Below are positions 60,306 to 64,000 of a stretch of DNA of 64,000 nucleotides, piece by piece. The position numbers and the translations under genes are program-made. Origin of the DNA: Bradyrhizobium sp. BRP22 (GTDB taxonomy: Bacteria > Pseudomonadota > Alphaproteobacteria > Rhizobiales > Xanthobacteraceae); contig NZ_JADYVX010000014.1 of NCBI RefSeq assembly GCF_020194175.1, positions 62,001-126,000 of the forward strand, read 5' to 3'. The notes beneath the pieces were generated by a model that worked only from the letters and a program-made list of their open reading frames with translations, did not search any database and was not told the origin of the DNA. Numbering within the stretch: the first letter of the stretch is position 1; each line of letters starts with the position of its first letter.

Positions 60306-61160
60306 TCACCTCCGCCGCAGCGCCAGGATCTTCTCCGCGGCGCGAAGGTGCGGCTTGTCCAGCATTTTGCCGTCCATCTTCACCACGCCGGACGGATTTC
60401 CCGCAAACGCGGCGACCACGCGCTCCGACCATGCGATCTCCTCATCGGTCGGCATGAAAGCGGCGTTGACGACATCGACATGCTTGGGATGGATCACCGC
60501 CTTTGCCAGAAAACCGTCCTGCCGCGCCGTGATGCATTCCTCCCGCAGCGCGTCGAGATCGTTGATGTCGGTCGCAATCGTATCGATGGCGACGACGCCC
60601 GCGGCGGCCGCGCTGATCAGGCACAGGTCGCGCGCCAGCCAGAACGGACTAAGAAAGCGGTTACCGATGCGGTTGCGCGAGGCTCCCAGAGACGCGGCGA
60701 GGTCCTCGGCGCCCCACATCATGCCCCAGAGCCGTGGGCTCATATTCTCGAAGTCGAGCAGTTTCAGCACCGCGCGTGCCGTCTCGGTCGCAACCGTTAC
60801 GATGCGCGTCGAACCTTCCGCGATGCCGGATGCCGCCTCGAACGCGTCGAGGTAAAGCGCGAGCTTGTTGACGTCGGCGGCACCAGCACATTTCGGCAGG
60901 ACGATGCCGTCAGGCTTCCCGGGCATGACCGCTGCGAGATCGCCCAGCGTCATGTCGGTATCGAACGCATTGACGCGGATGTACATCTTTTGATCGGGAT
61001 TGCGCGAGCTCAGCATCTCGCGCGTGATGCTGCGTGCCGTCACTTTTTGCTCCGGCGCAATAGAATCCTCGAGATCGAGGATCAAGGCGTCCGCAGCCGT
61101 CTTCTTCGCGCTTTCGAATTTCCGGACGCTGTCGCCGGGAACGAACAGGAACGAACGCAT
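60306..61160 (-). CDS. CitE-like CoA ester lyase (HpcH/HpaI family)
   Basis: A 284-residue TIM-barrel lyase. It shows MRSFLFVPGDSVRKFESA, ADALILDLEDSIAPEQK (metal-site Glu/Asp), YIRVNAFDT, DGIVLPKCAGAADV, and the second metal region WGAEDLAASLG. The family cleaves 3-hydroxyacyl-CoA such as malyl-CoA or citramalyl-CoA to acetyl-CoA plus glyoxylate or pyruvate. Four bases separate it from the MaoC gene. With the CoA-transferase gene it forms the set needed to split a C5 dicarboxylate; the stereochemistry and exact substrate are not visible. Confidence 0.85.
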   Translation of the reverse strand: MRSFLFVPGDSVRKFESAKKTAADALILDLEDSIAPEQKVTARSITREMLSSRNPDQKMYIRVNAFDTDMTLGDLAAVMPGKPDGIVLPKCAGAADVNKLALYLDAFEAASGIAEGSTRIVTVATETARAVLKLLDFENMSPRLWGMMWGAEDLAASLGASRNRIGNRFLSPFWLARDLCLISAAAAGVVAIDTIATDINDLDALREECITARQDGFLAKAVIHPKHVDVVNAAFMPTDEEIAWSERVVAAFAGNPSGVVKMDGKMLDKPHLRAAEKILALRRR

Positions 61161-61164
61161 AGCC

Positions 61165-61620
61165 TCACGCCTTCGGTTTGCAGAGCATCAGTCCGGTACG
61201 GCGGCAGGTCGCCACCACCTCGCCCCGCTGGTTGGTCATGGTGTGCTCGAATTCGACAATCCCCTGGGTCGGCCGCGACTTGCTCGGCCGCTTCGAGACG
61301 ATCCTGGTGTGCGCCCGCAGCGTGTCGCCGTGAAATACCGGCTTCGGAAACTTCACATCCGTCATGCCCAGATTGCCGACAGTCGTGCCCAGCGTCGTAT
61401 CGTAGACGCTCATACCGATCATGATGCCGAGCGTATAGAGGCTGTTGAACAGCCGCTGGCCATACTCGGTCTTCTCCGCAAAATGCGCGTCGAGATGCAG
61501 TGGCTGCGGGTTCATGGTCAAGAGACTGAACATCGTGTTGTCCATCTCGGTCACGGTCCGGCTGAATTCATGATGGAATTCCTGTCCGACCTCGAACTCA
61601 TCAAAATATAACCCAGCCAT
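61165..61620 (-). CDS. MaoC-family acyl-CoA hydratase
   Basis: A 151-residue hot-dog enzyme: LYFDEFEVGQEFHHEFSRTVTEMDNTMFSLLTMNPQPLHLDAHFA, where the MaoC catalytic Asp-His pair lies in the N-P-x-x-x-H region, then GDTLRAHTRIVSKRPSKSRP and the C-terminal strand VVATCRRTGLM. Relatives hydrate itaconyl-CoA or mesaconyl-CoA. AGGAGAAG precedes ATG 61620. It lies between the lyase and CoA-transferase genes, 31 bases from the latter. Confidence 0.85.
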   Translation of the reverse strand: MAGLYFDEFEVGQEFHHEFSRTVTEMDNTMFSLLTMNPQPLHLDAHFAEKTEYGQRLFNSLYTLGIMIGMSVYDTTLGTTVGNLGMTDVKFPKPVFHGDTLRAHTRIVSKRPSKSRPTQGIVEFEHTMTNQRGEVVATCRRTGLMLCKPKA

Positions 61621-61651
61621 CAGCTTCTCCTGTCGTCTGGCATGCCACCGC

Positions 61652-62860
61652 TCATTTTGATCGGGACTGGCGAACCGCACCCGCGTTGATCAAGTCGTTG
61701 ATGGCTGCACTGTCGAAGCCAGCCTCAAGCAGCACGTCGTAGCTGTCCTGCCCGATATCCGGCGCGGGCCGCAGGTCGTCCTCTGAAAGGCTCGCGATCC
61801 CCGGCGTCCGCGGCGTGTAGACCGGGCCGACGCCGGGCGTGTCCTGGCAGACGGCTGCCCTGGTCGCCTCGACGTGAGCGTTGCGCAGCCATTCGCCGGG
61901 ATTGTGAATCCGCTCCGCGATGATATCGGCCGCATGCAGGCGCGTAAGCCAAGCCTCGGCCGATTGGGTGAGAAAAACTTCCCGCAGCTGCGGCATCAGC
62001 GCGTCCGCCGCGTCCGCACGCCCAGCGAAATCGGCAAAGCGCGGATCGGTGGCGAGATCATCGCGTCCGATTGCCGTACACAGGCGCTTGTACTGCGCTT
62101 CGTTCACCAGTGTGACCATCATCCAGCCATCCTTGGCCTGGTAGGTGCCGGCCGGCACATTGAGGGCGCGCGGTGCACCGCCCTCAAGGATGAACTCTGC
62201 AACCTTGTGGCCGAGCAGCGCCGCTGTCGACTGACAGAGATTGACGTCGATCCAGCGCCCCGTGCCCGTCGTCGCCCGCGCGAACAGCGTGGTGGCGATG
62301 GCCTGGAAGGCATAGACGCCGGTGACGACATCGGAGATCGTCGAGCCGACCCGATGCGGGGTCCCGTCGGTGCCGACGTTGATCGAGACCAGACCCGAGA
62401 AAGCCTGCGCCACCGAATCCGATCCGGGGCGCTTCGCGTAAGGCCCGCTTTGTCCGAAGCCGCTGACCGAAAGATAGATCAGGCCGCGATTGTCGCGTGA
62501 TAACGACTCATAACCAAGCCCGAGTCGCGCGGCCACGCCTGGCCGAAACCCTTCGATCAAAACATCGGCTTCCTTCGCCAGCCTCTGGGCGATCGCGATT
62601 CCATCCTTGTGCTTCAGATCCAGGCACAGGCTGCGCTTGCCGCGATTATAGACCGCCGACAGCGTGGTGTGATTGCCATAGGTCGTCCCGAGATAGCGCG
62701 ACCAGTCACCCTCGGGCGGCTCGACCTTGATGACGTCGGCTCCGTAGACGCCGAGCAGCATCGCGCAATAAGGCGACGCAATGCCCTGTCCGAAATCGAG
62801 CACGCGAAGGCCGCGATAGGGCGCCTCATGCGTCGGCGCCAGCCTGTTTCCAACCGCCAT
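61652..62860 (-). CDS. Class III (CaiB/BaiF) CoA-transferase
   Basis: A 402-residue family III CoA-transferase: LRVLDFGQGIASPYCAMLLGVYGADVIKVEPPEGDWSR, YNRGKRSLCLDLKHKDG, LIEGFRPGVAARLGLGY and the catalytic Asp in GSTISDVVTGVYA. In the same transcript as a MaoC hydratase and a CitE-like lyase, it most likely loads CoA onto a C5 dicarboxylate such as itaconate, mesaconate or citramalate. GGGGAGG lies ahead of ATG 62860, 24 bases after the LivF-like stop. Confidence 0.86.
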   Translation of the reverse strand: MAVGNRLAPTHEAPYRGLRVLDFGQGIASPYCAMLLGVYGADVIKVEPPEGDWSRYLGTTYGNHTTLSAVYNRGKRSLCLDLKHKDGIAIAQRLAKEADVLIEGFRPGVAARLGLGYESLSRDNRGLIYLSVSGFGQSGPYAKRPGSDSVAQAFSGLVSINVGTDGTPHRVGSTISDVVTGVYAFQAIATTLFARATTGTGRWIDVNLCQSTAALLGHKVAEFILEGGAPRALNVPAGTYQAKDGWMMVTLVNEAQYKRLCTAIGRDDLATDPRFADFAGRADAADALMPQLREVFLTQSAEAWLTRLHAADIIAERIHNPGEWLRNAHVEATRAAVCQDTPGVGPVYTPRTPGIASLSEDDLRPAPDIGQDSYDVLLEAGFDSAAINDLINAGAVRQSRSK

Positions 62861-62884
62861 TCATCCTCCCCATCCGGCCGAAGG

Positions 62885-63597
<713 letters not shown>

Positions 63598-63601
<4 letters not shown>

Positions 63602-64000
63602 GTCACGGCCTCGGCATGTTCCTCAGTGCCCAGATAAGCATCGATGACGGCTTCATCGCGCCTGATGGCATCAGGCGTGCCGGTCGCAAGGATGCGGCCG
63701 TAGCAGAGCACGACGATCCTGGGCGCGATCTTGAACACGATGTCCATGTCGTGTTCGATGAAGACGACCGTGATCTTCTGCGTCTCCCAGAGCTCCCGGA
63801 CCTTGTCGATCATCCGCCAGCGCTCTTCGGTGCCCATGCCCGCGGTCGGCTCATCCAGCAGCAGCACCTTTGGGTCGAGCACCAGCGCCAGCGCGATATC
63901 CAGAAGTTTCTGGTCGCCATGTGACAGCGTCGCGGCGGTGCGGTGGCGCTTGTTGGCAAGGCCCAGCAATTCCATCGCGTGCTCGGCGCGATCCCGCGTC
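63598..64000 (-). CDS. livG: Liv-type ABC transporter ATP-binding protein (LivG), 5' end outside window
   Basis: The frame runs open to base 64000; 133 codons are visible. It begins inside the helical domain (TRDRAEHAMELLGL), has the signature region ATLSHGDQKLLDIALAL (Ser-His-Gly-Asp in place of Ser-Gly-Gly-Gln, common in LivG), Walker B VLLLDEPTAGM and the H-loop VVFIEHDMDIVF. The C-terminal GRILATGTPDAIRRDEAVIDAYLG is the LivG ending. The stop overlaps the livF start by 4 bases. Confidence 0.9.

Noticed and set aside
60025..60855. Plus-strand open frame of 276 codons
   Set aside because: It runs through the intergenic repeat and then antisense over the CitE-like lyase gene; composition is Ser/Arg-rich and no domain is seen.

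Overview
The window looks like chromosome of a GC-rich alphaproteobacterium of the Bradyrhizobium/Rhodopseudomonas group. Grounds: codon use heavily G/C at third positions; a GcrA-family regulator; many class III CoA-transferases, tripartite tricarboxylate (TTT) and Liv-type transporters; a cyoABCD operon; intergenic hairpin repeats of a kind I remember from Bradyrhizobium. The assignment rests on pattern recognition, not on a database search. No rRNA, tRNA, CRISPR array or intact insertion sequence was seen.

Layout. 1-2178: end of a Liv-type ABC transporter (binding protein, ATPase) split by a paired-hairpin repeat. 2193-4672: AGE-family sugar epimerase and a phenylacetate-CoA-ligase-like AMP ligase. 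4675-14445: surface-polysaccharide island with acetyltransferase, Wzy-like polymerase, GmhB-like phosphatase, CgeB-like glycosyltransferase, a cupin-aminotransferase-methyltransferase-glycosyltransferase string joined by 4-base overlaps and non-ATG starts, and a Wzx-like flippase. 14671-21745: CoA-transferase, TTT transporter genes (tctA, tctB, tctC) surrounding mtnA-mtnP and a divergent class II aldolase, which together look like the methylthioadenosine DHAP shunt. 21967-31975: two paralogous glyoxylate-type aminotransferases around an MFS carrier, a GntR regulator, a D-2-hydroxyacid dehydrogenase fused to an Fe-S module, GlcG, and two enoyl-CoA hydratases. 32045-37714: molybdopterin oxidoreductase with a perfect 20-base palindrome on its start codon, a small membrane protein, a Crp-type regulator and a two-component flavin monooxygenase.

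37950-39495: phage scar, with a run of very small genes ending in a terminase N-terminus fused in frame to the tail of a GNAT acetyltransferase, next to two hairpin repeat units. 39708-41250: five small genes. 41373-47109: FMN-dependent 2-hydroxyacid oxidase, GlxA-type regulator and a divergent GNAT-like / MFS / YqcI-YcgG / cupin group that may make and export a small N-oxygenated compound. 47206-52319: CoA-transferase, secreted protein, and a BamA-like Omp85 protein. 52300-54661: phage-like control module (HTH protein, GcrA-like protein, self-cleaving S24 repressor, small protein) with four copies of one operator placed in pairs on both sides of the repressor gene. 54834-59975: OpgC-like membrane protein and the cyo quinol oxidase operon, whose cyoA seems to have lost the reading frame of its lipoprotein signal. 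60306-64000: CitE-like lyase, MaoC hydratase, class III CoA-transferase and Liv ATPases, which fit uptake and cleavage of a C5 dicarboxylate such as itaconate, mesaconate or citramalate.
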